DNA of 6,745 nucleotides from positions 1 through 6,745 of the forward strand of contig CALURE010000084.1 of the NCBI GenBank assembly GCA_944323095.1, read 5' to 3'. Below the pieces are notes generated by a model. It searched no databases, had not been told where the DNA came from, and was given only the letters and a program-made list of their open reading frames with translations. Below are positions 1-5,997 of the stretch, in pieces (positions within the stretch are counted from its first letter, which is position 1; every line of letters begins with the position of its first letter). This DNA comes from Candidatus Gastranaerophilales bacterium (GTDB lineage: Bacteria > Cyanobacteriota > Vampirovibrionia > Gastranaerophilales > Gastranaerophilaceae). A program made the translations under genes and the position numbers.

Positions 1-447
1 GGTCAGCTAGTAGCAGGAAATGAAAAGTTTTGTATAATTTTATCAAGGTTTAACGATTTTATCGGGTCTAAACTATTATCAGGAGCGCTTGATGAACTTA
101 AACGACACGGTGTATCAGACGATAATATAGATATAGTAAAAGTTCCCGGTGCCTTTGAAATTCCGGTTACCGCACAAAAATTTGCACAAACAGGGAAGTA
201 TAATGCAATTATCACACTCGGAGCAGTCATTAGAGGCGCTACGGCTCATTTTGATTACGTAAGTGCTGAAGTTTCCAAAGGTATTGCTCAGGTAAGTCTG
301 CAGACAGGTATTCCTGTAATATTTGGAGTTCTAACAACTGATAATATTGAACAGGCAATTGAAAGAGCAGGTACCAAGGCAGGTAACAAAGGCTCTGATG
401 CAGCTAAATCAGCAATTGAAATGGCTAATTTATTAAAATTAATATAG
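1..447 (+). CDS. ribH: 6,7-dimethyl-8-ribityllumazine synthase (3' part)
   Basis: This is the penultimate enzyme of riboflavin synthesis. It condenses 5-amino-6-ribitylamino-uracil with 3,4-dihydroxy-2-butanone 4-phosphate in the cytoplasm, and the family forms pentamers or icosahedral 60-mers. Frame 1 is open from the first base to TAG at 445-447 (148 codons). Visible family motifs are the SRFNDFI segment near the N-terminus, VPGAFEIP, GAVIRGATAHFDYV and the C-terminal ERAGTKAGNKG. The catalytic His is at 247-249 in TAHFDYV, and the phosphate-binding Arg is at 364-366 in ERAGTKAG. Family members are about 154 residues, so only about 6-10 N-terminal residues and the start codon lie before the window. 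It reads in the same direction as murQ, 51 nt away, and is probably the upstream member of the same transcription unit. Identification is firm. Confidence 0.96.
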   Translation, partial: GQLVAGNEKFCIILSRFNDFIGSKLLSGALDELKRHGVSDDNIDIVKVPGAFEIPVTAQKFAQTGKYNAIITLGAVIRGATAHFDYVSAEVSKGIAQVSLQTGIPVIFGVLTTDNIEQAIERAGTKAGNKGSDAAKSAIEMANLLKLI

Positions 448-465
448 TGTTTATTATTTAAGGGA

Positions 466-482
466 AATCGGATTTTCCGATT
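466..482 (+). promoter_or_regulatory. Small perfect hairpin in the ribH-murQ gap
   Basis: AATCGGA and TCCGATT form a perfect 7-bp stem around a TTT loop, ending 16 nt before the murQ ATG and 5 nt before its Shine-Dalgarno-like GCAGG. No T-run follows, so it is not a standard intrinsic terminator. It could tune murQ translation, mark an RNA-processing site or protect the mRNA. The structure is visible in the sequence; the function is a guess. Confidence 0.4.
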
Positions 483-498
483 AGAAAGCAGGTGCAAA

Positions 499-1395
499 AT
501 GTCAGATATTATTACAGAGTACAGAAACGAGAATACTAAAGATATTGATATTCTTCCGACTATTGAAATCGTAAAAAAAATGAATGAAGAAGACAAACTT
601 GTTGCACTTGCCGTTGAGGAAGAAGAAGAACATATCGCTCAGGCGATTGACTTAATTGCGAAACAATTTCTACGTGGCGGCAGACTAATCTATTTTGGAG
701 CCGGAACATCAGGCAGGTTAGGAATTTTAGATGCTTCCGAATGTCCGCCGACTTTCAGCGTTTCAAAAGATTTAGTGCAAGGGTTTATATCCGGCGGAGA
801 CAAGGCTATCAGACATTCAATAGAAGGCGCAGAAGATAATCCTGATTTAGGCTATGAAGATGCAAAAATACTTGAAGAACAGGATGTAGCAGTAGTAATT
901 TCGGCAAGCGGGAACCCTAAATATCTACTCGGTGTTTTAAAAAGAGCAGAAGAAGTAAACTGCAAAACAATAGGGGTTACCTGTAACCCGAAAGGTAAAA
1001 TTGCAGAAGAAGCAGGACTTGTAATTTGTCCGGAAGTCGGGCCTGAAGTTATTGCAGGATCTTCAAGATTAAAAGCTGGAACAGCTCAAAAAATGATTTT
1101 AAATATGTTATCAACAGGTGCAATGATAAAAATTGGAAAAACATATGAAAACTTTATGATTGATGTAAATCCTGTTAACGAAAAATTAAAAGACAGAGCT
1201 ATAAGAATTGTTGCACAAATTGCAAACGTTAAACATAGCGAAGCCCTTGCATCACTTTTAAAATGCGATTGGGAAATAAAAACTGCAATTGTTTCAATTC
1301 TGATGAAGTTAGATATTGAACAGTCAAGACATGAATTAAAAAAACATGGCGGTGTACTTAGAAAACTGCTGCATGGCAGCCAGATGACAGTTTAA
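499..1395 (+). CDS. murQ: N-acetylmuramic acid 6-phosphate etherase
   Basis: MurQ cleaves the D-lactyl ether of MurNAc-6-phosphate to give GlcNAc-6-phosphate and D-lactate, feeding recycled peptidoglycan sugar back into amino-sugar metabolism in the cytoplasm. The 298-residue length equals that of E. coli MurQ, and the protein is a single SIS-fold domain. Key segments are GGRLIYFGAGTSGRLGILDASECPPT (residues 60-85), the EGAED loop, and the MurQ/GCKR family signature around GPEVIAGSSRLKAGTAQK. By alignment from memory, the catalytic acids E83 and E114 of E. coli are E81 and E112 here, so the enzyme should be active. The ATG at 499 is preceded by GCAGG at 489-493 and matches the family N-terminus (ITE...NT..ID). 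No transporter or kinase for MurNAc (murP, anmK) lies nearby, so the source of its substrate is not shown here. The stop codon lies 15 nt before gpsA. Confidence 0.96.
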   Translation: MSDIITEYRNENTKDIDILPTIEIVKKMNEEDKLVALAVEEEEEHIAQAIDLIAKQFLRGGRLIYFGAGTSGRLGILDASECPPTFSVSKDLVQGFISGGDKAIRHSIEGAEDNPDLGYEDAKILEEQDVAVVISASGNPKYLLGVLKRAEEVNCKTIGVTCNPKGKIAEEAGLVICPEVGPEVIAGSSRLKAGTAQKMILNMLSTGAMIKIGKTYENFMIDVNPVNEKLKDRAIRIVAQIANVKHSEALASLLKCDWEIKTAIVSILMKLDIEQSRHELKKHGGVLRKLLHGSQMTV

Positions 1396-1410
1396 GGGAG
1401 AGTGTACATT

Positions 1411-2412
1411 ATGAAATTAACAGTACTTGGAGCAGGTTGCTGGGGATTAACTTTAGCCTGGCTTTTGACAAATAACTTTGAAAATATAACGGTATGGGGA
1501 CGTGAACAAGATATTTCGGACGATTTACGGCTGAACAAACATACTTTGAAACCTCTTGAAGTACAGCTTGATAAAAAAGTTGAAATTACATCTGATTTAA
1601 AAGAGGCAATAAGTGATGCTGATATTATTCTTTCGGTTGTAGCAACATCAGGAACACGTGATGTATGCGAAAAATTAAAAGAAGCCGGCATTAAACCTGA
1701 ACAAATCCTTGTGAACGCGTCAAAAGGTATTGAACTCCCGTCATTAATGAGAATGTCCGAGGTTATAAAAGATGTTCTGCCGGAACAAAAACTCGCAATC
1801 CTTTCAGGTCCGACTCTTGCCAAAGAAGTGCTTGCAGGACTCCCGACAGCCGCTTCCGTTGCGTGTGAAGATATCAAAATTGCTGAATTTGTTCAAAAAG
1901 CACTTAATGTTCCTTCAAAATTCAGATTATATACAAATTCCGATGTTATAGGAGTAGAACTCGGAGGTTCTTTGAAAAACGTAATTGCTATAGCTTCAGG
2001 CTTTGCACATACAATGGGACTCGGCGACAATTGCACAGGAACCCTTTTGACTCGTGGAATGGCAGAAATCGTAAGAGTAAGCATCAATCTTGGAGCAAAC
2101 CCGTCAACTCTTTACGGACTATCCGGAATGGGTGATTTAATCGCTACCTGCTCAAGCCCTATGTCAAGAAATTACACGGTAGGTTCAATGCTTGCTAAAG
2201 GAAAAAAAATTGACGATATTTTAAAAGAACTCGGGTCTGTTGCAGAAGGAGTAAAAACTTCAAAAGCAATCTGCGAACTTGCCAAAAAACTTGATATTGA
2301 AGTACCTGTATCAAATGCTATATATGAAGCGGTTTATACTGATATAACCCCGCAGGCGCTTCTAGAAAAATTAATGAACAGAAAACTTAAAGAAGAAGAA
2401 AGATACGTATAA
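1411..2412 (+). CDS. gpsA: Glycerol-3-phosphate dehydrogenase [NAD(P)+]
   Basis: GpsA reduces dihydroxyacetone phosphate to sn-glycerol-3-phosphate, the backbone for phospholipid synthesis, in the cytoplasm. The protein is 333 residues, normal for the family. An N-terminal Rossmann fold carries GAGCWG (7-12), followed by NASKGIE with K105, GPTLAKEV from 133, the catalytic Lys K189 in ELGGSLKNVIA, GMGDL with D242, and SRNY with R253/N254. All catalytic and cofactor elements are present. The start chosen is ATG at 1411: AGGGAGAG at 1395-1402 is a strong ribosome-binding site at proper distance. The in-frame GTG at 1402 would overlap that site and is rejected. The gene lies 15 nt after murQ, and its TAA shares one base with the ricT ATG, so the three genes are very likely co-transcribed. 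Confidence 0.96.
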   Translation: MKLTVLGAGCWGLTLAWLLTNNFENITVWGREQDISDDLRLNKHTLKPLEVQLDKKVEITSDLKEAISDADIILSVVATSGTRDVCEKLKEAGIKPEQILVNASKGIELPSLMRMSEVIKDVLPEQKLAILSGPTLAKEVLAGLPTAASVACEDIKIAEFVQKALNVPSKFRLYTNSDVIGVELGGSLKNVIAIASGFAHTMGLGDNCTGTLLTRGMAEIVRVSINLGANPSTLYGLSGMGDLIATCSSPMSRNYTVGSMLAKGKKIDDILKELGSVAEGVKTSKAICELAKKLDIEVPVSNAIYEAVYTDITPQALLEKLMNRKLKEEERYV

Positions 2413-3335
2413 TGAAATATGCCGTAAAATATTTGAAAAACACATTTTACCCGCTTGACGTTCCTGAAACACTCCATATTGAGGATGGACAGATGGTTCT
2501 TGTCAGAACTGAAAAAGGCGAAGAAGCACTAAAAGCTTTTATAGTAAATTCACAAATTTCACAACTCTGGGAAAAAAGCAGCAGTAAACCTGAGCCTTTT
2601 ACGGTAATCAGAACTCTTTCTCAAAGAGATTTACAGACTCTGGATGACATAAAACGCGAAGAAGTAACTTCTTTTTTCAAATGTCAGGCGCTTGTAGAAC
2701 AACATAAATTAAATATGAATTTAGTGCAGTGCAGAATAACTTTTGACAGAAGAAAAATTACTTTTTACTATACAGCACCTGAACGTGTTGACTTCAGAGC
2801 ACTTCTAAAAGACTTAACACAGGTATTTACGCGTGTAAGAATAGACTTGCGCCACATTGGAGTCAGAGATGAAACATCTATTCTTGAAGGAACTGGGGTT
2901 TGCGGAAGACCTTTTTGCTGTTCAAGTTTTTTAAGAAAATTTGCGACAATTAACGTAAAACTTGCCAAAGATCAGGGGATGCCTATTGCTCCAGGAAAGA
3001 TTTCAGGTACCTGCGGACGGTTATTGTGCTGCCTGACTTATGAATACTCAAACTACATAGATGCCGCAAAAGGAATGCCCCCTGTCGGTTCTTCAGTTAT
3101 GACACCTGAAGGATTAGGCAAAGTTTGTTACCTCCAGTTTTTGAGCGGGAAAGTCGCTGTTAAAATGGAAGACGGTAAGACAAAAGAATTTCTTAAAGGC
3201 GACATCGAAATGGTAGATGCTGATGTTAATGTTGAAATAGAAGTTCCTGTAATAAATACGTACACTGATGATAATGACAATATTGATATAAGACAGCTGG
3301 AAGATGATAAAAACAGTTCTACGGGTAACGTTTAA
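2412..3335 (+). CDS. ricT: PSP1-domain Fe-S regulator, RicT/YaaT family
   Basis: The protein is 307 residues long and matches B. subtilis RicT (YaaT). There it forms a complex with RicA and RicF that carries Fe-S clusters and modulates RNase Y, with effects on sporulation, competence and biofilm. The diagnostic block is CGRPFCC (C164, C169, C170) followed by SGTCGRLLCCLTYEY (C201, C206, C207), separated by the typical KLAKDQGMPIAPGKI linker. These cysteines are the expected cluster-associated residues. After it comes a small KOW-like beta segment (GSSVMTPEGLGKV...) and an acidic, probably disordered tail of about 30 residues. The ATG overlaps the gpsA stop (TAATG), implying translational coupling. 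No ricA or ricF is in the window. The family is also found outside Firmicutes, where its role is poorly defined, so the B. subtilis function should not be carried over in detail. Its stop codon overlaps that of the converging gene by 4 nt. Confidence 0.9.
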   Translation: MKYAVKYLKNTFYPLDVPETLHIEDGQMVLVRTEKGEEALKAFIVNSQISQLWEKSSSKPEPFTVIRTLSQRDLQTLDDIKREEVTSFFKCQALVEQHKLNMNLVQCRITFDRRKITFYYTAPERVDFRALLKDLTQVFTRVRIDLRHIGVRDETSILEGTGVCGRPFCCSSFLRKFATINVKLAKDQGMPIAPGKISGTCGRLLCCLTYEYSNYIDAAKGMPPVGSSVMTPEGLGKVCYLQFLSGKVAVKMEDGKTKEFLKGDIEMVDADVNVEIEVPVINTYTDDNDNIDIRQLEDDKNSSTGNV

Positions 3336-3607
3336 CTGACAGAAGCATCATCGGTATCGCTGTTATTTGAGATCTTCTTTAATAAATTTTTTCTCAATAA
3401 CTCCTTGTACCAGTTTTTCTTCACATAGACAAAATACAACTCTCCATTTGCGAGTTTTACATCATATTTTAAACAAAACTTATACTTGTCGTCAGGTTTA
3501 GCCTCTTTTATCTCTGTAACCAATTCGTCATTAGTTATTTGATGCAGCTCTTTAAATGAAATTAATTCTTTATCAATTATTTTAAACAATTGTTGATATG
3601 TGCTCAT
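3332..3607 (-). CDS. Small protein of unknown function (91 aa)
   Basis: I do not recognise this protein. It is hydrophilic and Lys/Asp/Glu-rich, with no signal peptide or membrane segment. The first ~35 residues look helical (QQLFKIIDKELISFKELHQ...). A beta-type stretch around KYKFCLKYDVKLANGELYFVYVKKNWY follows, then a basic helix and a Ser/Asp-rich tail. It has one Cys and no metal-binding motif. Support for a real gene comes from codon use like its neighbours and a good promoter directly upstream (3614-3641). No Shine-Dalgarno sequence precedes the ATG at 3607. The predicted transcription start coincides with the ATG, so translation would be leaderless. It converges on ricT with a 4-nt tail-to-tail overlap (3332-3335), leaving no room for a terminator between them, so the two transcripts may run into each other antisense. 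Confidence 0.72.
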   Translation of the reverse strand: MSTYQQLFKIIDKELISFKELHQITNDELVTEIKEAKPDDKYKFCLKYDVKLANGELYFVYVKKNWYKELLRKNLLKKISNNSDTDDASVS

Positions 3608-3613
3608 ATTACT

Positions 3614-3641
3614 ATTATAACAAATATTAGAAAAATTTCAA
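3614..3641 (-). promoter_or_regulatory. Extended -10 promoter of the 91-aa gene
   Basis: Read on the minus strand, TTGAAA (3641-3636), a 16-bp spacer and TATAAT (3619-3614) form a near-consensus sigma-70 promoter. It also has an extended -10 TGT immediately before TATAAT. The usual start about 7 nt downstream falls at 3607, the A of the ATG, predicting a leaderless mRNA. Confidence 0.65.
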
Positions 3642-3953
3642 CCCTGCGAAGTTAGGACTTATATCGGAGATTTACACAAAATAAAATCGAAAATGCCACC
3701 CATCACTTTACTTCCCCTCAATGGAAGGGATATACATTTTGTCCTCTCTACCCGTTGGGGAGAGAGCCAGAGAGAGGGGCCTATCAGAAGATTGGGTGGC
3801 AGACAATCTGGTGGGAACTCTATGCTTATCCCACCCTACGTACTGATTATCAGAAGGTCAGAGGGACAGAAGGCAAGAGGGCAGGCTATAATGGCTGCAG
3901 CTCCGAGATACCGAAATATAAAGGGAAATCTGGTATTCTACAGATGACTAATC
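3642..3953. repeat. Non-coding structured region, likely dispersed repeat
   Basis: This gap between two minus-strand genes has no convincing gene. It is clearly richer in GC than the flanks from about 3694 to 3900 and is packed with inverted repeats. An outer 9-bp stem TGCCACCCA (3694-3702) pairs with TGGGTGGCA (3793-3801). Inside it, CTCTCTACCC (3744-3753) pairs with GGGGAGAGAG (3757-3766) with one mismatch around a GTT loop. A separate stem GGTGGGA (3810-3816) pairs with TCCCACC (3829-3835). Short open frames on the plus strand here are low-complexity and lack a ribosome-binding site. A weak stem at 3928-3945 followed on the minus strand by a T-rich stretch could end the HNH gene transcript. 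The CCTCTC...CCAACGGG style resembles palindromic intergenic repeats known from many bacteria; that is memory, not a search result. Confidence 0.55.
3655..3676. repeat. Solo copy resembling the 5801-5821 terminal repeat
   Basis: The 22 bases from GGACTTATATCGG to TTTACA differ from 5801-5821 by two substitutions and one inserted A (19 identical positions by eye). No convincing inverted partner is visible before 3953. It may be one end of a decayed copy of the 150-bp element, or a conserved sequence seed shared by two intergenic regions. Confidence 0.45.
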
Positions 3954-5456
3954 CTATGAATTTTTGCTTACTATTTGTTTAATTTTGTCGAGAATACTTG
4001 TTTGCTCATCAACAAGAGATTTTGAGGCATCTCTTGCTGCGGTAATTACCGCAAATTCATCTTCCGCATTACGTTTTTGTTTTTTTAATACACGTAATTC
4101 CGACATCAATGTTTCAAGCTGCGCATCAATTTCTCGAATTCTCTGCTGAGCCTCTTGATATAATGCTTCATCCCTTGCAAGTATGGCTTTTGAACTTTCA
4201 AGAGACTTCTCTGCCTTTTCTTCTCTGAATTTCAAATATTTATTGATATTCAATATAATTTCATTATCCGTATTGGATTTTACGTTATCTCTTATGCCTA
4301 TAGGATAATTATCGTAATCTTTTAACCTGCCATGCATTATAAATGTCATAATTTTATCAATCTGCTTTTGCAAATTTATTTTCATCTCCGGATGAAAACG
4401 CAAAAAGAACGGATATGGCAGATTAGATCGTTCATTATTACATTTTTTACACAAAACAATGATATTATCCTGTTCATCCTGACCGCCCATACTTTTAGCT
4501 TTAAAATGCTCATACGTTGCCTGCATTTCTCTGACAAACATTTCTATTATACTCATATCGCTTTTACGCTCTCTAACACAAGATGTAATAAATCTATCAG
4601 GAGAAGATGTTTGAAAAGGCAAATCCTGTATAATTTCCATTATTTTAGCGCCTGCAGTTTTATCAGAACATTCATCTGCAAATTTTGCATACATATCTTC
4701 TATTAAAGCTTTATTTATGTGAGATTGATACAGACCGTTATTTAAGATAACCATAGCATCTGTATTTGTTTTTTGCAGCAATTTTTTATCTTTAACAGAA
4801 AGAGTCGAAGATAAATCCCGCAATTGTTTAAAAATATTTATTTTTCTTGCAGATGCATCATTAGCGGTTAATTCAAACACCTTTGCATGGTAATTGGCAA
4901 CATCAGGCTCTCTAAAAATTTCGGCAAAAGTTTTATCAGGATATTTTATTGAATAAAATTCCATCAAATGAAATATTTCCTGCAAATCACGTCCGAAATT
5001 GCTATAATATTTTTGAAGCTTTTTAATAACTTTTGGAGCTGTTACACTTATTCCGTCTGTATAAATTCCAATCTGCATTATAGCAAGCTGCATTCTCGGA
5101 TCCAGCGCCCTGATTTTTTCCTGACCTTCACCGGAATTTAAAATTTCTCTCACAGTCTTTTTAGGCTGTTCATCAGAAAGAGTTTGAATAAATTTAAAAG
5201 CTTCGGTATCTCTGAACCTGTCTAAAACACGATTTTTCAATACACTTCTGGAATCAGCTGCAAATGTATCTAAAAATTTCTTTATTCCATCTGATGTAAA
5301 AGTATCATCGCCGCAGCACCCGCATTTTAAATGCGGAATATCTCTGATATCAGTATAGATTTTACCGGAGAGCCTGTAACCAAATGACGGTCGAAATCGA
5401 TTTATTTGTTTTTTATAATTATTATTGAAATTATTGTTAAATATCGGGGCTAACAT
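3954..5456 (-). CDS. HNH-nuclease-like protein with split zinc site and coiled coil
   Basis: The protein is 500 residues long. I recognise the C-terminal half of an HNH nuclease: E-H317-FKAKSMGGQDEQD-N331-IIVL-C336-KK-C339-N340-NERS. This matches the usual (D/E)H..P...GG.....N...C..CN pattern, with H317 as the expected general base and C336/C339 as one zinc pair; the usual Pro after the His is Ala here. The matching first CxxC is not just upstream. The only candidate is C45-GC-C48 in LKCGCCGDD near the N-terminus, leaving 268 intervening residues that look mostly helical. The N-terminus is Asn-rich (FNNNFNNNY) with no signal peptide. Residues ~407-495 are a charged heptad-like coiled coil, suggesting oligomerisation. 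The ATG at 5456 lacks a clear Shine-Dalgarno sequence, but a TAG lies 12 codons upstream in frame and no better start exists. Codon use is host-like. It is 195 bp from the tRNA-Leu. Substrate and role are unknown: a defence or homing nuclease, or a domesticated lineage-specific family, are all possible. Confidence 0.8.
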   Translation of the reverse strand: MLAPIFNNNFNNNYKKQINRFRPSFGYRLSGKIYTDIRDIPHLKCGCCGDDTFTSDGIKKFLDTFAADSRSVLKNRVLDRFRDTEAFKFIQTLSDEQPKKTVREILNSGEGQEKIRALDPRMQLAIMQIGIYTDGISVTAPKVIKKLQKYYSNFGRDLQEIFHLMEFYSIKYPDKTFAEIFREPDVANYHAKVFELTANDASARKINIFKQLRDLSSTLSVKDKKLLQKTNTDAMVILNNGLYQSHINKALIEDMYAKFADECSDKTAGAKIMEIIQDLPFQTSSPDRFITSCVRERKSDMSIIEMFVREMQATYEHFKAKSMGGQDEQDNIIVLCKKCNNERSNLPYPFFLRFHPEMKINLQKQIDKIMTFIMHGRLKDYDNYPIGIRDNVKSNTDNEIILNINKYLKFREEKAEKSLESSKAILARDEALYQEAQQRIREIDAQLETLMSELRVLKKQKRNAEDEFAVITAARDASKSLVDEQTSILDKIKQIVSKNS

Positions 5457-5620
5457 ACATTGAATAAAATCCGTAAAAAATTTTTTTTGCTACTCACTTA
5501 AAAATATTATTGTTACAATTTTGGGAATTTTTGACAGAAAACTCCAGCCTCAGCTTGCTCCCGCGTGAGCCTGTACAAGGCTTCGCCTTGTGGATTCTGC
5601 GTCCCAATACAATCACATGC
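5457..5620. other. Intergenic: A/T tract plus GC-richer islet with hairpin
   Basis: The part next to the HNH gene is AT-rich, with an A6T8 run at 5475-5488 that may bend DNA or aid promoter activity. From about 5540 to 5612 composition shifts to GC-richer. It holds a perfect 7-bp hairpin, ACAAGGC (5575-5581) with GCCTTGT (5585-5591) around a TTC loop. Short frames crossing it have no ribosome-binding site. It may be a repeat fragment; it does not match any structural RNA I know. Confidence 0.4.
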
Positions 5621-5622
5621 AT

Positions 5623-5646
5623 AAAAAAGACTCCTTGCGGAGTCTT
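5623..5646 (-). terminator. Intrinsic terminator of tRNA-Leu
   Basis: Read on the minus strand, AAGACTCC and GGAGTCTT form a perfect 8-bp stem around a GCAA tetraloop, running straight into TTTTTT (5628-5623). It begins 6 nt after the tRNA CCA end, so it ends the tRNA transcript and implies a single-gene unit. Confidence 0.93.
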
Positions 5647-5651
5647 ATATA

Positions 5652-5735
5652 TGGTGTCGGAGATGGGACTTGAACCCACACAGATTTCTCCATACGCACC
5701 TGAAACGTACGTGTCTACCATTCCACCACTCCGAC
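5652..5735 (-). tRNA. tRNA-Leu (anticodon CAG)
   Basis: The gene is 84 nt with encoded CCA (5654-5652). Acceptor arms GTCGGAG and CTCCGAC pair perfectly, with discriminator A. The D-arm GTGGAATGGTAGACAC is typical of tRNA-Leu. The anticodon stem TACGT/GCGTA encloses loop TTCAGGT, putting anticodon CAG at 5702-5700 to read CUG codons. A 13-nt variable arm with a GGA/TCT mini-stem makes it a class II tRNA, and the T arm is GTGGG-TTCAAGT-CCCAT. A terminator follows and a probable promoter precedes. No duplicate of its 3' end was found nearby, so there is no sign of an integration site. Confidence 0.96.
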
Positions 5736-5758
5736 ATGATTAAATTTTCAATAACCAT

Positions 5759-5787
5759 AAAATAACACAAAAAATCCAATCTGTCTA
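5759..5787 (-). promoter_or_regulatory. Probable promoter of tRNA-Leu
   Basis: On the minus strand, TAGACA (5787-5782), a 17-bp spacer and TATTTT (5764-5759) with a preceding TGT form an extended -10 promoter. The start would fall roughly 15-20 nt before the mature tRNA 5' end at 5735. The -10 is only 4/6 to consensus. The inverted-repeat element begins 13 bp upstream of the -35 box. Confidence 0.5.
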
Positions 5788-5800
5788 TATTATAAAATCG

Positions 5801-5950
5801 GGATTTATATCGCAGTTTACATCGGATATTCTCAAAAAACAGTCATTATGTCATTCCGAACTTGTTTCGGAATCTTAACTTTGTAAGACGCTGAAACAAG
5901 TTCAGCGTGACGATTACAGCTATTTTTAGTGTAAACTGCGATATAAATCC
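5801..5950. repeat. 150-bp element with 21-bp perfect terminal inverted repeats
   Basis: The first 21 bases (5801-5821, GGATTTATATCGCAG...) are the exact reverse complement of the last 21 (5930-5950). Inside are two hairpins. One is ATTCCGAA/TTCGGAAT with loop CTTGT (5853-5873); the other is ACGCTGAA/TTCAGCGT with loop ACAAG (5888-5908). The 25-nt unit 5850-5874 and the reverse complement of 5887-5911 agree at 19 of 25 positions. The six differences are three paired, compensatory stem changes, so two diverged copies of one palindromic unit lie head to head. It encodes no protein. The layout suggests a non-autonomous mobile element (MITE-like) or a REP/BIME-type repeat. The flanks TATAAAATC (5791) and TATAAATC (5951) are similar, but the terminal repeat contains the same word, so a target duplication is not proven. 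Confidence 0.8.
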
Positions 5951-5997
5951 TATAAATCAACATATCATGATTTTAATATTTACATGTATTAAAGAAG

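Noticed and set aside
1402..1410. Upstream GTG start for gpsA at 1402
   Set aside because: It lies within the Shine-Dalgarno sequence AGGGAGAG. The ATG at 1411 has correct spacing and gives the usual MKLTVLGAG start.
3314..3338. CAGTT/AACTG pair as a terminator between ricT and the converging gene
   Set aside because: Only 5 bp of stem with a 15-nt loop and no T-run on either strand.
3863..3892. Plus-strand promoter-like GGGACA-18-TATAAT
   Set aside because: The -35 is poor, and it would only transcribe antisense to the HNH gene with no gene downstream. A TATAAT word is common by chance.
3693..3982. Two plus-strand open frames (84 and 75 codons) over the intergenic region
   Set aside because: No ribosome-binding site, unnatural composition (Arg/Gly/Pro-rich from GC-rich repeats), and they overlap inverted repeats and the end of the HNH gene.
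5652..5735. tRNA-Leu 3' end as an integration (att) site for the HNH region
   Set aside because: I found no repeat of the tRNA 3' end on the far side of the HNH gene, no integrase, and codon use of the HNH gene is like its neighbours.
5494..5743. Open frames on both strands across the tRNA-Leu gene
   Set aside because: They read through the tRNA and its terminator, so they are chance frames.
5791..5958. TATAAAATC / TATAAATC as target-site duplication of the 150-bp element
   Set aside because: The copies are unequal, the left one is offset by one base, and the same word occurs within the terminal repeat, so it cannot be taken as proof of transposition.
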